The position numbers and the translations under genes are program-made. A DNA stretch of 64,000 nt from Candidatus Scybalomonas excrementigallinarum (lineage in GTDB: Bacteria > Bacillota > Clostridia > Lachnospirales > Lachnospiraceae). The stretch covers positions 1 through 64,000 of the forward strand of contig DVIZ01000206.1 of assembly GCA_018710905.1 (NCBI GenBank), written 5' to 3'. The notes beneath the pieces are model-generated. The model did no database searches. It was not told where the DNA came from and saw nothing but the letters and a program-made list of their open reading frames with translations. This document shows positions 35,992-44,501 of the stretch, in pieces (position 1 is the stretch's first letter; every line of letters begins with the position of its first letter).

Positions 35992-38172
35992 CTATCTAGG
36001 TACTTCTACCATTTCATATGCTTCAATAATATCTTCTTCTTTTGCATCATTAAATTTCTCGAATACGAGACCACATTCATATCCAGCTTTTACTTCTTTT
36101 ACATCATCTTTAAAACGTTTTAAAGAAGCTAAATCGCCTTCAAAAATCAATTCGCCTTCACGAGTAATACGAACACGGCAACCGCGTTTAATCACACCAT
36201 CGAGAACATAAGAACCTGCAATTGTTCCAATACCAGATGCTTTAAATGTCTGACGAACTTCTGCATGACCAATTACTTTTTCTTCATAAATTGGTTCTAA
36301 CATACCTTTCATCGCATTTTCAATATCTTCAATAGCATTGTAAATAACACGATATAATCTTAAATCCACTTTTTCGCGATCTGCGATTTCTTTTGCCATA
36401 TTGTCTGGTCTTACATTGAAACCGATAATAATCGCATTGGATGCAGATGCTAAAATAACATCGGACTCATTGATCGCACCAACACCACCATGAATTACTT
36501 TTACAACAACTTCCTCATTGGATAATTTTGTTAAACTTTGTTTTACGGCTTCTACAGAACCTTGTACGTCCGCTTTTACAACTAAGTTTAATTCTTTTAC
36601 ATTACCAGCTTGAATTTGGCTAAATAAATCATCAAGAGATAATCTTGCTTTTGTATCAGCGAGCATTTTTTCGCGGTTATATGCAATAAACTCTTCTGCC
36701 ATGCTTCTTGCAATCTTTTCATTATCGGTTTCAATCATAATTTCACCAGCATTTGGTACATCGTTAAGACCGATAATTTCTACTGGAGTAGATGGACCAG
36801 CTTCTTTTACACGGCGACCTCTATCATCTGTCATAGCACGCACTTTACCATGAGCGCTTCCAACAACGATAGAATCTCCTACTCTTAACGTACCTTTTTG
36901 TACTAAAACAGTGGCAACGGATCCACGTCCTTTGTCAAGCTGTGCTTCAATTACGATACCACGAGCATTTCTCTTAGGATTTGCTTTTAATTCTAATACT
37001 TCTGATGTTAAAAGAATCATTTCAAGAAGTTCATCAATTCCCTGTCCTGTATGAGCAGATACTGGAACAAAGATTGTGCTTCCACCCCAATCTTCTGGAA
37101 TTAATTCATATTCTGCCAATTCCTGTTTTACACGATCTACATTGGCACTTTCTTTATCCACTTTATTAACCGCTACAATGATTTCAATTCCTGCTGCTCT
37201 TGCATGGTTAATCGCTTCCACTGTTTGAGGCATAACACCATCGTCTGCTGCTACTACTAAAATAGCGATATCTGTTGCTTGTGCACCACGCATACGCATA
37301 GAAGTGAACGCTTCATGCCCTGGTGTATCAAGGAATGTAATTCTTTTATCATTGTATGTGACAACAGATGCACCGATGTGCTGTGTAATACCACCAGCTT
37401 CTCCTCTTGTTACATTAGTAGAACGAATTGCATCGAGAAGAGAAGTCTTACCATGGTCAACGTGTCCCATAACACAGATAACAGGTGGACGTTCTACCAT
37501 TAAGCTTTCATCTTCTTCATCCTCGCGAAGTAATTCTTCAATTACGTCCACTTTTTCTTCTAATTCAGCGATGTAGTTATATTCTAATGCAATTTCAGCG
37601 GCTTGCTCAAACTCAATTTCATGGTTTGGAGTTGCCATAATTCCTTGCATAAATAATTTCTTAACGATTTGAGCAGCAGGTGTTTTAATTATATCTGCTA
37701 ATTCTTTAATTGTCATTGCTTCTGGAAGGATAATGTTTTTAATCGTTGGTTCTTCCTTCTTTGGAGGTTGTTGTTTTGGAGCATTATTGCTTTTGTTATT
37801 CTTATTGTTTTTATTATTTCTATTATTGTTATTATTATTCTTGTTATGGGAACGATTATCTTTTTGTCCATTTTTATTATCGCGATTTCCGTTATTTCCT
37901 GGACGATTGTCTTTTTGTCCCCCACGATTATTTTCTTTGTTTCCACCGTTATTAGAACGATTTTGTCCATTTTTGTTATCACGGTTTCCTTTATTTTCTT
38001 TTTTGGAACTATCGTCCTTTGCAAAATGGTTTTTAATTAACTTAACATGTTCCTCATCTAAATTGCTAGCAGCTGTCTTTCCTTCCACTCCATTTGCCTC
38101 TAATACTTCCATAATTTCTTTATTATTTTTTCCTAATTCTTTTGCTATTTCACGCACTCTAATTTTTGACAT
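35992..38172 (-). CDS. infB: translation initiation factor IF-2
   Basis: GTPase that brings initiator tRNA to the 30S subunit. A small N-terminal IF2 domain (about 1-52, R-V-R-E-I-A-K-E-L) is followed by an unusually Asn-rich linker (about 61-130). A second IF2-N domain (about 145-200), the G domain with G-H-V-D-H-G-K-T at 236-243 and N-K-V-D, and domains II-IV complete it. An ATG five codons upstream is discounted in favour of the ATG 7 bp after GGAGGT. 726 aa. Its start lies within the end of ylxQ. Confidence 0.97.
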   Translation of the reverse strand: MSKIRVREIAKELGKNNKEIMEVLEANGVEGKTAASNLDEEHVKLIKNHFAKDDSSKKENKGNRDNKNGQNRSNNGGNKENNRGGQKDNRPGNNGNRDNKNGQKDNRSHNKNNNNNNRNNKNNKNNKSNNAPKQQPPKKEEPTIKNIILPEAMTIKELADIIKTPAAQIVKKLFMQGIMATPNHEIEFEQAAEIALEYNYIAELEEKVDVIEELLREDEEDESLMVERPPVICVMGHVDHGKTSLLDAIRSTNVTRGEAGGITQHIGASVVTYNDKRITFLDTPGHEAFTSMRMRGAQATDIAILVVAADDGVMPQTVEAINHARAAGIEIIVAVNKVDKESANVDRVKQELAEYELIPEDWGGSTIFVPVSAHTGQGIDELLEMILLTSEVLELKANPKRNARGIVIEAQLDKGRGSVATVLVQKGTLRVGDSIVVGSAHGKVRAMTDDRGRRVKEAGPSTPVEIIGLNDVPNAGEIMIETDNEKIARSMAEEFIAYNREKMLADTKARLSLDDLFSQIQAGNVKELNLVVKADVQGSVEAVKQSLTKLSNEEVVVKVIHGGVGAINESDVILASASNAIIIGFNVRPDNMAKEIADREKVDLRLYRVIYNAIEDIENAMKGMLEPIYEEKVIGHAEVRQTFKASGIGTIAGSYVLDGVIKRGCRVRITREGELIFEGDLASLKRFKDDVKEVKAGYECGLVFEKFNDAKEEDIIEAYEMVEVPR
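37783..37992 (-). repeat. low-complexity Asn/Lys/Arg/Gly linker coding region in infB
   Basis: Codons for residues about 61-130 of IF-2 encode roughly 31 Asn in 70 residues, with near-repeats of the N-R-D-N-K-N-G-Q and Q-K-D-N-R types and a six-Asn run. At DNA level it is a degenerate three-base microsatellite (AAT/AAC/AAA), prone to length change. Confidence 0.8.
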
Positions 38173-38497
38173 CCACACTACCTCCATTTTCTATACTGTC
38201 AAGTTGTTTCATTATTGACTTAGCAAAGCCTTCATCTAGTAGTACAAGTGATGCCCTTTGCTCTTTTCCCATGGCATGCCCAAGTTCACTTTTGGTGCCA
38301 AAGAAATAAAGCGGTACTTCATAAAACGTACACATATTGGTAAACATCTTCTTTGTATTGGCTGACGAATCTTCTGCAACAAGCACTAAAAATCCTCTTC
38401 CAGATTTCACCGTCTTCTCAACAGAGAATTCACCGCTTTGCACCTTTAAAGCCTTTGTTGCTAACCCTAATAATGAATAAATTTTTTTCTTATTCAA
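38159..38497 (-). CDS. ylxQ: L7Ae/L30e-family RNA-binding protein YlxQ
   Basis: Small kink-turn-binding-fold protein of 112 aa conserved between ylxR and infB in Firmicutes. L-L-G-L-A-T-K-A at about 10-17 and the [13 protein letters not shown] segment are characteristic. The start is TTG with AAAGGAG ahead, overlapping the ylxR end by 8 bp, and its end overlaps infB by 14 bp. Role in ribosome biology presumed, not known. Confidence 0.9.
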   Translation of the reverse strand: MNKKKIYSLLGLATKALKVQSGEFSVEKTVKSGRGFLVLVAEDSSANTKKMFTNMCTFYEVPLYFFGTKSELGHAMGKEQRASLVLLDEGFAKSIMKQLDSIENGGSVDVKN

Positions 38498-38756
38498 GGT
38501 TTTCTAACTCCTTTGTCAATTTCTCATAAATCTCTTTCGGTATTTGTACCTTTAAAGAGCGTTCAAGACCTTTATTTTTTTCTGCTTTTTTAAAACAGTC
38601 AATTGATTTGCAGATATAGGCTCCTCTTCCATTCTGCTTGCCAGTTGCATCCACTACAATTTCTCCTTCTGGAGTTTTAATGACACGAATGAGTTCTTTT
38701 TTATTTTTCATTTCGTTGCAACCAACACATTGTCTTAATGGTAACTTCTTAGCCAA
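38490..38756 (-). CDS. ylxR: YlxR-family (DUF448) RNA-binding protein
   Basis: 88-aa basic protein following nusA. The family signature L-R-x-C-V-G-C and R-G-A-Y-I-C is present, with a conserved G-R-G-A-Y-I surface loop. It is implicated in RNase P or nucleoid-level regulation in some species. TTG start with GAGGTG. Tightly packed between nusA and ylxQ. Confidence 0.92.
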   Translation of the reverse strand: MAKKLPLRQCVGCNEMKNKKELIRVIKTPEGEIVVDATGKQNGRGAYICKSIDCFKKAEKNKGLERSLKVQIPKEIYEKLTKELENLE

Positions 38757-38781
38757 ACTATCACCTCATCTCTTACTGTTT

Positions 38782-39933
38782 TTATTCCATATCTTCGCCA
38801 TCAAACTCTTCAAATTCTTCATAATTTTCGTAGTTTGTTGTTTCTTCTACTGGCTCTTCGCTTACAGTTTCTACCTCTTTCGGCATCTCTTCTCCAAGCT
38901 CTTTTGCTTGAGATTCACTCTTAATATCGATTTTATATCCGGTAAGTCTTGCAGCAAGTCTTGCATTTTGTCCTTCTTTACCAATTGCTAAAGATAATTG
39001 ATAATCTGGCACAACAACTCTTGCACTTTTTTCTTCTTCATTAACAACAACAGAAACTACCTTTGATGGGCTTAACGCATTTTCAATTAAAACTGCTGGA
39101 TCTTCATCCCAGTTAATAATATCGATTTTTTCACCTTTTAAATCATTGACAATGGCATTCACTCTGGCACCATTTAAACCAACACATGCTCCAACTGGAT
39201 CCACGTTTTCATCATTAGACCATACAGCAATTTTTGTTCTAGAACCAGCTTCTCTTGCAATGCTTTTAATTTCCACTGTTCCATCTTGAACTTCTGCTAC
39301 TTCTTTTTCAAAAAGGCGTTTTACTAATTCTGGATGTGTTCTTGAAACTAAAATTTTTGGTCCTTTATTTGTTTCTTTTACTTCAATAATATAAAGTTTA
39401 ATTCTATCTGTTGGCTTAAACACTTCTCCTGGAACTTGTTCATTTTCTGTTAAAAGTGCATCCGTTTTATCATCTAAACTAATGCTAATATTATTACCAA
39501 CATATCGTTGAACAACACCTGTTACGATGTCTTTTTCTTTACAATAGAAATGATTAAATACAACTTTTCTTTCTTCTTCTTTAATCTTTTGAACAATAAC
39601 ACTTCTTGCATGTTGTGCTGCAATACGTCCAAAATCTTTTGGTGTAATTTCCACATTTACAACATCGCCTAACTGGTACTGTCCATTGATCATTCTTGCT
39701 TTTTCTAAGCTAATTTCAACAACAGGATCTTCTACATGATCCACAACTGTTTTTTCAGCAAATACAGAAATTTCAGCTGTTTCTCTATCCATACTCACTT
39801 TTACATTGTCGGCTTTTCCGAAATCTCTTTTACAGGCTGCAACGAGAGAATTTTCGATCGCTTCCATAATCACTTCTTGGCTAATTCCTTTTTCTTTCTC
39901 AAGCTGTTTTAAAGCTTCTACAATTTCATTCAT
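38782..39933 (-). CDS. nusA: transcription elongation/termination factor NusA
   Basis: RNA-polymerase-associated factor affecting pausing and intrinsic termination. N-terminal polymerase-binding domain (about 1-125), S1 (about 135-200, G-V-V-Q-R-Y-V-G-N-N) and two KH domains (R-E-A-G-S-R-T-K-I-A-V and L-A-I-G-K-E-G-Q-N-A-R-L-A-A). An acidic tail follows. 383 aa, short C-terminus as in Gram-positive NusA. AGGAGG precedes the ATG. In Bacillus the operon is autoregulated by NusA-dependent termination; a candidate leader hairpin lies upstream of rimP here. Confidence 0.97.
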   Translation of the reverse strand: MNEIVEALKQLEKEKGISQEVIMEAIENSLVAACKRDFGKADNVKVSMDRETAEISVFAEKTVVDHVEDPVVEISLEKARMINGQYQLGDVVNVEITPKDFGRIAAQHARSVIVQKIKEEERKVVFNHFYCKEKDIVTGVVQRYVGNNISISLDDKTDALLTENEQVPGEVFKPTDRIKLYIIEVKETNKGPKILVSRTHPELVKRLFEKEVAEVQDGTVEIKSIAREAGSRTKIAVWSNDENVDPVGACVGLNGARVNAIVNDLKGEKIDIINWDEDPAVLIENALSPSKVVSVVVNEEEKSARVVVPDYQLSLAIGKEGQNARLAARLTGYKIDIKSESQAKELGEEMPKEVETVSEEPVEETTNYENYEEFEEFDGEDME

Positions 39934-39955
39934 TTTCTTCTTTTCCTCCTAAACG

Positions 39956-40423
39956 TTAAAAATCTAATGCTAAACGAATTAACGCAATATCACTTCTCGT
40001 AATCTCCATATTAGCGCCATCTTCTAATGTAATTGTAATAGAATCGTTATTATAAGAAACTAAAGTACCTTCCCATTCTTTTTGTTTCTCAATTGGACGA
40101 TATAATTTGATTTCTACATCACGTCCGATGCTTCTTTCAAAATCTTTATCCTTCTTTAAAGGTCTTCCAAGACCTGGTGAACTAACTTCTAATATATAAG
40201 CTTCTTGAATAAAGTCATCTTCATCTAACTTCGCTTCTAATGCACGGCTAATTAAAACGCAATCATCAATGTTGATTCCACCTTCTTTATCCGCATACAC
40301 ACGTAGATACCAGTTAGCGCCTTCCTTTACATATTCTACATCTACAAGTTCAAAATGATTTTCATCAATAATTGGTTGTACTAATTGTTCTGTACGAAGT
40401 TCAATATCGGTTCTTTTTGCCAA
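39956..40423 (-). CDS. rimP: ribosome maturation factor RimP
   Basis: 30S maturation factor. 155 aa with the G-x-x-L-R-V-Y-x-D segment (here W-Y-L-R-V-Y-A-D-K-E-G-G-I) and the V-S-S-P-G-L-G-R-P-L motif. TTG start with AAGGGA. First gene of the rimP-nusA-ylxR-ylxQ-infB-rbfA-nrnA-truB-ribF run, behind its own promoter and leader. Confidence 0.95.
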   Translation of the reverse strand: MAKRTDIELRTEQLVQPIIDENHFELVDVEYVKEGANWYLRVYADKEGGINIDDCVLISRALEAKLDEDDFIQEAYILEVSSPGLGRPLKKDKDFERSIGRDVEIKLYRPIEKQKEWEGTLVSYNNDSITITLEDGANMEITRSDIALIRLALDF

Positions 40424-40499
40424 AATAATCCCTTCTTTCTCTTTTTATTTTATTATTTAACTGTAACAATTGCTTCACAGTAATTGGAAATTTTTTCCT

Positions 40500-40532
40500 G
40501 AACAAAGAAGAAGAGTGGACGAACGTCCACTC
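40500..40532 (-). terminator. leader hairpin upstream of rimP, possible NusA-dependent attenuator
   Basis: GAGTGGACG (40513-40521) and CGTCCACTC (40524-40532) form a perfect nine-base stem. The leftward transcript continues TTCTTCTTTGTT, an interrupted U-tract. It lies downstream of the rimP promoter and about 90 bp before rimP. It may also end read-through from the B12 operon. Confidence 0.6.
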
Positions 40533-40563
40533 CTTTCTGCTTTGTCTTATCTAATCGTATTTC

Positions 40564-40592
40564 ATTATAGCACCATTATATAGAATATGCAA
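40564..40592 (-). promoter_or_regulatory. promoter of the rimP-nusA-infB operon
   Basis: Leftward -35 TTGCAT (40587-40592), 17-bp spacer ending TGC, and -10 TATAAT (40564-40569). It predicts a leader of about 135 nt containing the 40513-40532 hairpin. Confidence 0.65.
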
Positions 40593-40637
40593 GTGGAAAT
40601 GTTGGTTGGGTTCAAGAATAACCATAAATCTCCAAAT

Positions 40638-41189
40638 TTATTTATAATTTCGACTAATAAATGGAACTTCTTCCACATTCTCATAAAGGTTGAACACTAG
40701 GGCTAAAGAAAAGAAATACCCAGATAAAAGATTTGCTATATCCAATAACAAATTCGGAACTTCATTTCCGTATTCGATATAACGATAAATCAGTCTTACC
40801 AATTTCTTAGCTTCTACCCGCAACCCATGCGCCTCACAAGCAAGTTCACCACCAATTGGAAGTACAAACTTCTTACATCTATCTTTCGCTTGATTTTGTA
40901 ATCGATCGATCTTCTTTTTTAATTGCTCACATTCCTCTGTTGTTACGGTTAACTGTGTGCGCAGAGTTGGATTTAAATGATAAATTATTTCACAGATCCA
41001 GCATAATTCTTCACATATTTCTATGTTGATATCAGGATTTATCTCAGCGCATTTTGCTACTTTTGCTCGAAGCAACCCTGTATGACTGGCTAATTCATCT
41101 GTCAAAAGTTCAAAATCACATTTTAAATCATCCTTTGTATCGCATAAAAAAGGATATGCTTCATAAGGACTTCTATATAATTGCTTCAT
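40638..41189 (-). CDS. divergent PduO-like cobalamin adenosyltransferase homologue
   Basis: Helical 183-aa protein resembling the C-terminal three quarters of PduO-type ATP:cob(I)alamin adenosyltransferases. T-D-E-L-A-S-H-T-G-L-L-R-A (30-42) matches the V-D-E-L-N-S-x-I-G helix. F-V-L-P-I-G-G-E-L-A and H121-G-L-R124 match the F-I-L-P-G-G-S and H-x-x-R-T-x-x-R-R-x-E-R region, and N-L-L-L-D-I-A-N-L-L matches the L-N-R-L-S-D-x-L-F helix. The N-terminal T-G-D-x-G-x-T ATP loop is missing and the R-R pair is K-K. The ATG overlaps the btuD stop (ATGA), which fixes the start. Last gene of the B12-riboswitch operon, so a role in cobalamin binding, handling or adenosylation is inferred. Activity is uncertain. 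Confidence 0.6.
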   Translation of the reverse strand: MKQLYRSPYEAYPFLCDTKDDLKCDFELLTDELASHTGLLRAKVAKCAEINPDINIEICEELCWICEIIYHLNPTLRTQLTVTTEECEQLKKKIDRLQNQAKDRCKKFVLPIGGELACEAHGLRVEAKKLVRLIYRYIEYGNEVPNLLLDIANLLSGYFFSLALVFNLYENVEEVPFISRNYK

Positions 41190-41983
41190 CTTATCGCTCC
41201 ATTCTTTTCTAAAACATTCCATTTTTTTAAGGAAGTCTTCATATAGTTTCCAATGTCCATTTCATACACTTCATTTAATATAGATAGTGAAAATTCCTTT
41301 ACCGATGTATTCATGACACTTTTTCCATCTTCTATAAGAAGAATTTTATCTGAAAAATTAAGCGCTAAATTGATATCATGTAACACACTAACTACACATC
41401 TTTGTCCCTTTTTCACCCATTCATTCAAATACTCCATCAATTCTATCTGATATTTTAAATCCAAATGATTGGTAGGCTCATCCAATAAAATAATATTTGG
41501 CGACTGAGCAAACACTCTGGCAAGCATTACCCTTTGAAGCTGTCCACCTGATAATTCTGTAATCAATCGATCTTTCAATTCCCATGCTTTCGTTTGTCTT
41601 AGACTTTCCTCTACAATTTTTTTATCCTCTGCATTCTTTGTGCCAAAAATTCCTTTCTGATAAGCATATCTTCCCATCATAACGGTTTCATAAACAGAAT
41701 AAGGGAAATAAAGGGAATTCATTTGGCTCATTAGCGATATTGTTTTTGCAACTTTAATTCTTTGTGCCTTTTGAACTGAAAAATCACAAGCAATTACTTC
41801 TCCTGTAAATGGAATCATATTAGCGATTGCTCTTAAAAGGGTTGTTTTTCCACATCCATTTGGACCAAGAATACAAAGTTTTTCGTTTGGAAACACCTCA
41901 AAGGAAATTCCATGTAAAATTTCTGTATTCCGATACCCGCAGCTAATTCCTTTTACTGATAAAATCGGATTTCTTTCTATCAT
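41186..41983 (-). CDS. btuD: cobalamin-type ABC transporter ATPase
   Basis: ATPase driving import through the permease encoded just upstream. Walker A G-P-N-G-C-G-K-T (about 38-45), signature L-S-G-G-Q, Walker B I-I-L-L-D-E-P and the switch H in V-L-H-D-I-N are all intact. 265 aa, FecE/BtuD/FhuC class. Family membership alone would allow iron-siderophore or haem; the upstream cobalamin riboswitch and downstream PduO-like gene argue for corrinoid. It starts 3 bp after btuC ends. Confidence 0.88.
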   Translation of the reverse strand: MIERNPILSVKGISCGYRNTEILHGISFEVFPNEKLCILGPNGCGKTTLLRAIANMIPFTGEVIACDFSVQKAQRIKVAKTISLMSQMNSLYFPYSVYETVMMGRYAYQKGIFGTKNAEDKKIVEESLRQTKAWELKDRLITELSGGQLQRVMLARVFAQSPNIILLDEPTNHLDLKYQIELMEYLNEWVKKGQRCVVSVLHDINLALNFSDKILLIEDGKSVMNTSVKEFSLSILNEVYEMDIGNYMKTSLKKWNVLEKNGAIR

Positions 41984-41985
41984 AG

Positions 41986-43038
41986 CTACCCCTTTCTTCG
42001 TGATAAGAAATAAATATAAAGAAAAAACGGCGTCCCAAGCAGTGCTGTAATAGAACCAACTGGAATTTCACTCGGAGAAGCAATTGTACGCCCTGCAAGA
42101 TCACAGACTACCATAAACGCACCACCAAATAATGCACTCATAGGAAGCACCCATTTATGAGATGAGCCAAAAAATCTCCTGACAACATGAGGTGCGATCA
42201 AATCAACAAAACCAATAATACCCACAAAAGATACGGCTGTTCCAGTTAGAAACGATGTTATAAGAATAAGAAGATTTTTTTCCTTTTTTAAATCCACACC
42301 CATTATCAATGCTTGCTCTTCTCCAAAAGTCATAATATCAAGCTCTTTGCTATGCTTTTGAAAAATAACAAGGCAAATAACTGTCACAACTGCCAGTATC
42401 CCAATAGAATTCCATTCCTTCCCCGAAAAGGTTCCAAGCTGCCAAAGTAAAATTTTATTTGTATATTCTGAATAGGCTGTTGCGAGCATGTTCATAATGG
42501 CATTTAAAAATAAAGATATTACCATTCCAGATAAAATAATTGTGTTGTTCGATTGCAATCGATCCATACGAGCTGCAAATCCAACCGCGATCATGACAGC
42601 CCCAAGCCCAAATACGGTTCCAACTACTGGAAGAAATAAAGCTCCAAACCAACTAGAAGTAATCCCAGTAATCATCACAATTGTGGCCCCAAGACCAGCT
42701 CCTGAAGAAACACCTAGTCCATAAGAAGATGCTAAGGGATTTTTCAAAACAGACTGCATAACAGTGCCACTGACTGACAATGCCGCTCCTGTAAGAAACG
42801 CCATCAAAACTCTTGGAAGTCTTATTCCTGTTACTACCCCATAATAAATATGGTCTATTCCTTCTGGTAATTTTGTACTAAAAAGGAAACTCTTTAAAAT
42901 TTGGATGATGTTCATAGGAGAGATAAAGACACTTCCGATTCCAATTCCAATGATAATCGTCACACAAGCAAGCACCAATAAAAAAACTGCCTTTACTGAA
43001 TTTTTTATAATAGCTTTTTCATTTTTATTATTTTTCAT
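41986..43038 (-). CDS. btuC: cobalamin-type ABC transporter permease (FecCD/BtuC family)
   Basis: Ten-helix permease. Family blocks R-L-P-R-V-L-M-A-F-L-T-G-A-A-L-S-V-S-G, N-P-L-A-S-S-Y-G-L-G-V-S-S-G-A and G-F-V-D-L-I-A-P-H-V-V-R are complete, and the E-I-P-V-G motif lies near the end. The frame opens at 43059, overlapping the btuF end; no ribosome site is evident and I choose the ATG at 43038 (M-K-N-N-K), overlapping the btuF stop by 11 bp. About 350 aa. Translational coupling with btuF is likely. Confidence 0.85.
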   Translation of the reverse strand: MKNNKNEKAIIKNSVKAVFLLVLACVTIIIGIGIGSVFISPMNIIQILKSFLFSTKLPEGIDHIYYGVVTGIRLPRVLMAFLTGAALSVSGTVMQSVLKNPLASSYGLGVSSGAGLGATIVMITGITSSWFGALFLPVVGTVFGLGAVMIAVGFAARMDRLQSNNTIILSGMVISLFLNAIMNMLATAYSEYTNKILLWQLGTFSGKEWNSIGILAVVTVICLVIFQKHSKELDIMTFGEEQALIMGVDLKKEKNLLILITSFLTGTAVSFVGIIGFVDLIAPHVVRRFFGSSHKWVLPMSALFGGAFMVVCDLAGRTIASPSEIPVGSITALLGTPFFLYIYFLSRRKG

Positions 43039-43996
43039 AAACATCTGGATAAATAGCAACTGCTATTTCTTTTAATGCTTTTACAATATTTTCATTTGGT
43101 AAGGAGGATGACTGGTTATCAATATAATAAACCTGTTTATTTAAGATTGCATTTACTCCATCCCACCCTTTTCTTGAGAGAATTTCATTTACAGAATCTT
43201 CAATATAGTTTACATTTGTCAAAATGACATCTGGATTTTTTGAAACAACACTCTCTGTTTCCACGGAAAGCCATCCATCTTGATCGGCAAGCACATTTTC
43301 TGCCCCTACTAATTCAATCATTTCATTTAAAAATGTGTTCTTTCCAAAACTATAAGCATTTGGTGCTGCTGCAATTTCAAAATATACTTTTTTCTTATCC
43401 GTGATCGCTTTTCCGATTTCAGCAATCTTATCAATTTCTTCTGTCATATTAGCAATAATTTGTTCGCCTTCTTCTGTCTTTCCTACACAAGTAGCAATAA
43501 ACGTAATATCATCCTTTACTCCTTGAATACTATCAGAACTTGGAATACTGATAACACAGATTCCCATGTTCTTCAAATCCCCATATAGGTCTGTACCACC
43601 AACAGATGTCATACCAGAGATAAATATTACATCTGGCTTTAATGCTGCTAACTGTTCTGTATCAGGTGCCATCATATCAAAGGCTGGTAAATCTTTTGAT
43701 AGCCCTTCATATCCATAGGCTTTTGTCTGTGTATCAATTCCTATAATCTTATCTGTGCACCCAAGATCCATGAGTGTTTCTGTAATAGAAGGTGCTAATA
43801 CCACAATCTTTTCTACATTTTCTGGAATAGAAATCTCTTCACCACTGCGATCTTTCGTCGGTTTTTGAGCACTAGTTGTTTCCGTAGACGTACTTGTGCC
43901 TGCTGTAGAATTAGTTTTTCCATTTCCACACGCAACTAACGAATACATCATAACCAATGCCAGTAGTAATGCTATAATTTTTTTCATTTTCTTCAT
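43028..43996 (-). CDS. btuF: cobalamin-type ABC transporter substrate-binding lipoprotein
   Basis: Lipid-anchored receptor of the importer. Signal peptide with lipobox L-V-A-C (C23), then a Ser/Thr-rich tether (about 25-45) and a two-lobe class III binding fold. The segments V-V-L-A-P-S-I-T-E-T-L, L-K-P-D-V-I-F-I-S and F-E-I-A-A-A-P-N-A-Y are typical of BtuF/FepB/FhuD proteins. 322 aa, with GAGAGGA before the ATG. First gene behind the cobalamin riboswitch, which is the main evidence for B12 rather than iron chelate. Confidence 0.88.
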   Translation of the reverse strand: MKKMKKIIALLLALVMMYSLVACGNGKTNSTAGTSTSTETTSAQKPTKDRSGEEISIPENVEKIVVLAPSITETLMDLGCTDKIIGIDTQTKAYGYEGLSKDLPAFDMMAPDTEQLAALKPDVIFISGMTSVGGTDLYGDLKNMGICVISIPSSDSIQGVKDDITFIATCVGKTEEGEQIIANMTEEIDKIAEIGKAITDKKKVYFEIAAAPNAYSFGKNTFLNEMIELVGAENVLADQDGWLSVETESVVSKNPDVILTNVNYIEDSVNEILSRKGWDGVNAILNKQVYYIDNQSSSLPNENIVKALKEIAVAIYPDVYEK

Positions 43997-44040
43997 CTTA
44001 TTTTCCTCTCTTTTGTTATAGAGCTATGGATTTGACACTT

Positions 44041-44117
44041 GACCGCGCACGTAACGCTTTTTTATCTTATACACTAGCTCGCTTTGTGCAGAATTTCCTA
44101 ATAAGATAAAAAAAAGC
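44041..44117 (+). repeat. dispersed intergenic repeat, copy D
   Basis: Short copy: GCGCACGTAACGCTTTTTTA, then a 12/12-base inverted repeat TTTTTTATCTTA/TAAGATAAAAAA (44058-44069, 44102-44113) around CTAGCTCGCTTTGTGCAGAA. It lies inside the btuF leader, between the riboswitch terminator and the start codon. Confidence 0.65.
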
Positions 44118-44139
44118 ACTCTCCACATAGGAAGAGTGC
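44108..44139 (-). terminator. expression-platform terminator of the cobalamin riboswitch
   Basis: GCACTCT (44116-44122) pairs with AGAGTGC (44133-44139), followed by eight Ts on the leftward strand. It sits about 95 nt after the aptamer and ahead of btuF, the arrangement expected for B12-induced termination. Confidence 0.75.
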
Positions 44140-44232
44140 GCGCATATTCATATTAAAAACAGCATGTTCTTACAAAAATGCCCTTTTAACAAATAGATAG
44201 CACATAATCCATCTCTCGTAGATTTTGCACAT

Positions 44233-44333
44233 GATAAACGTGGCGATCTGACTTATGTATAGCGCAACGCCATACAATTACAGTAGCGGGACTGTGCAGG
44301 ATTCTCACCTGTCTTCTCCACATAATGTTTATC
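44233..44333 (-). ncRNA. cobalamin riboswitch aptamer
   Basis: Read leftward: GATAAAC (P1), ACAGGTGAGAATCCTGCACA and GTCCCGCTACTGTAA (the conserved core of the class), then AAGTCAGATCGCC (B12-box variant of AGYCAGRNRACC), closing with GTTTATC (P1'). Upstream is a near-consensus promoter, downstream an intrinsic terminator and the btuFCD operon. The match to the family core is direct. Confidence 0.92.
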
Positions 44334-44368
44334 AACTACAATATTTTTTTGACTAAATTCAAGCTATC

Positions 44369-44397
44369 ATTCTACTTTGTTTTCGCAGATTTGTCAA
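44369..44397 (-). promoter_or_regulatory. promoter of the cobalamin riboswitch and btu operon
   Basis: Leftward -35 TTGACA (44392-44397) and -10 TAGAAT (44369-44374), 17-bp spacer, about 30 bp ahead of the aptamer. Confidence 0.8.
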
Positions 44398-44501
44398 GAA
44401 AGAAACTTCCAACCATCTAATTTTGATAGTCATAGAACTATTTTGATTCCTAACATTTTCTCTTTATCAATCCTATCTTTTTACATCATGCACGTAAAAA
44501 C

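Noticed and set aside
37783-37992. CRISPR-like regular repeats
   Set aside because: The periodicity is codon-level within infB; there are no constant repeats with unique spacers anywhere in the window.
37733-38218. 161-codon open frame on the + strand opposite infB, rich in Leu/Phe/Ser
   Set aside because: It is the antisense shadow of the Asn/Lys-rich IF-2 linker; no ribosome site and no family resemblance.
41186-43996. Iron-siderophore or haem ABC importer
   Set aside because: Family sequence alone allows it, but the intact cobalamin riboswitch and the PduO-like last gene favour corrinoid; iron is kept only as a weak alternative.
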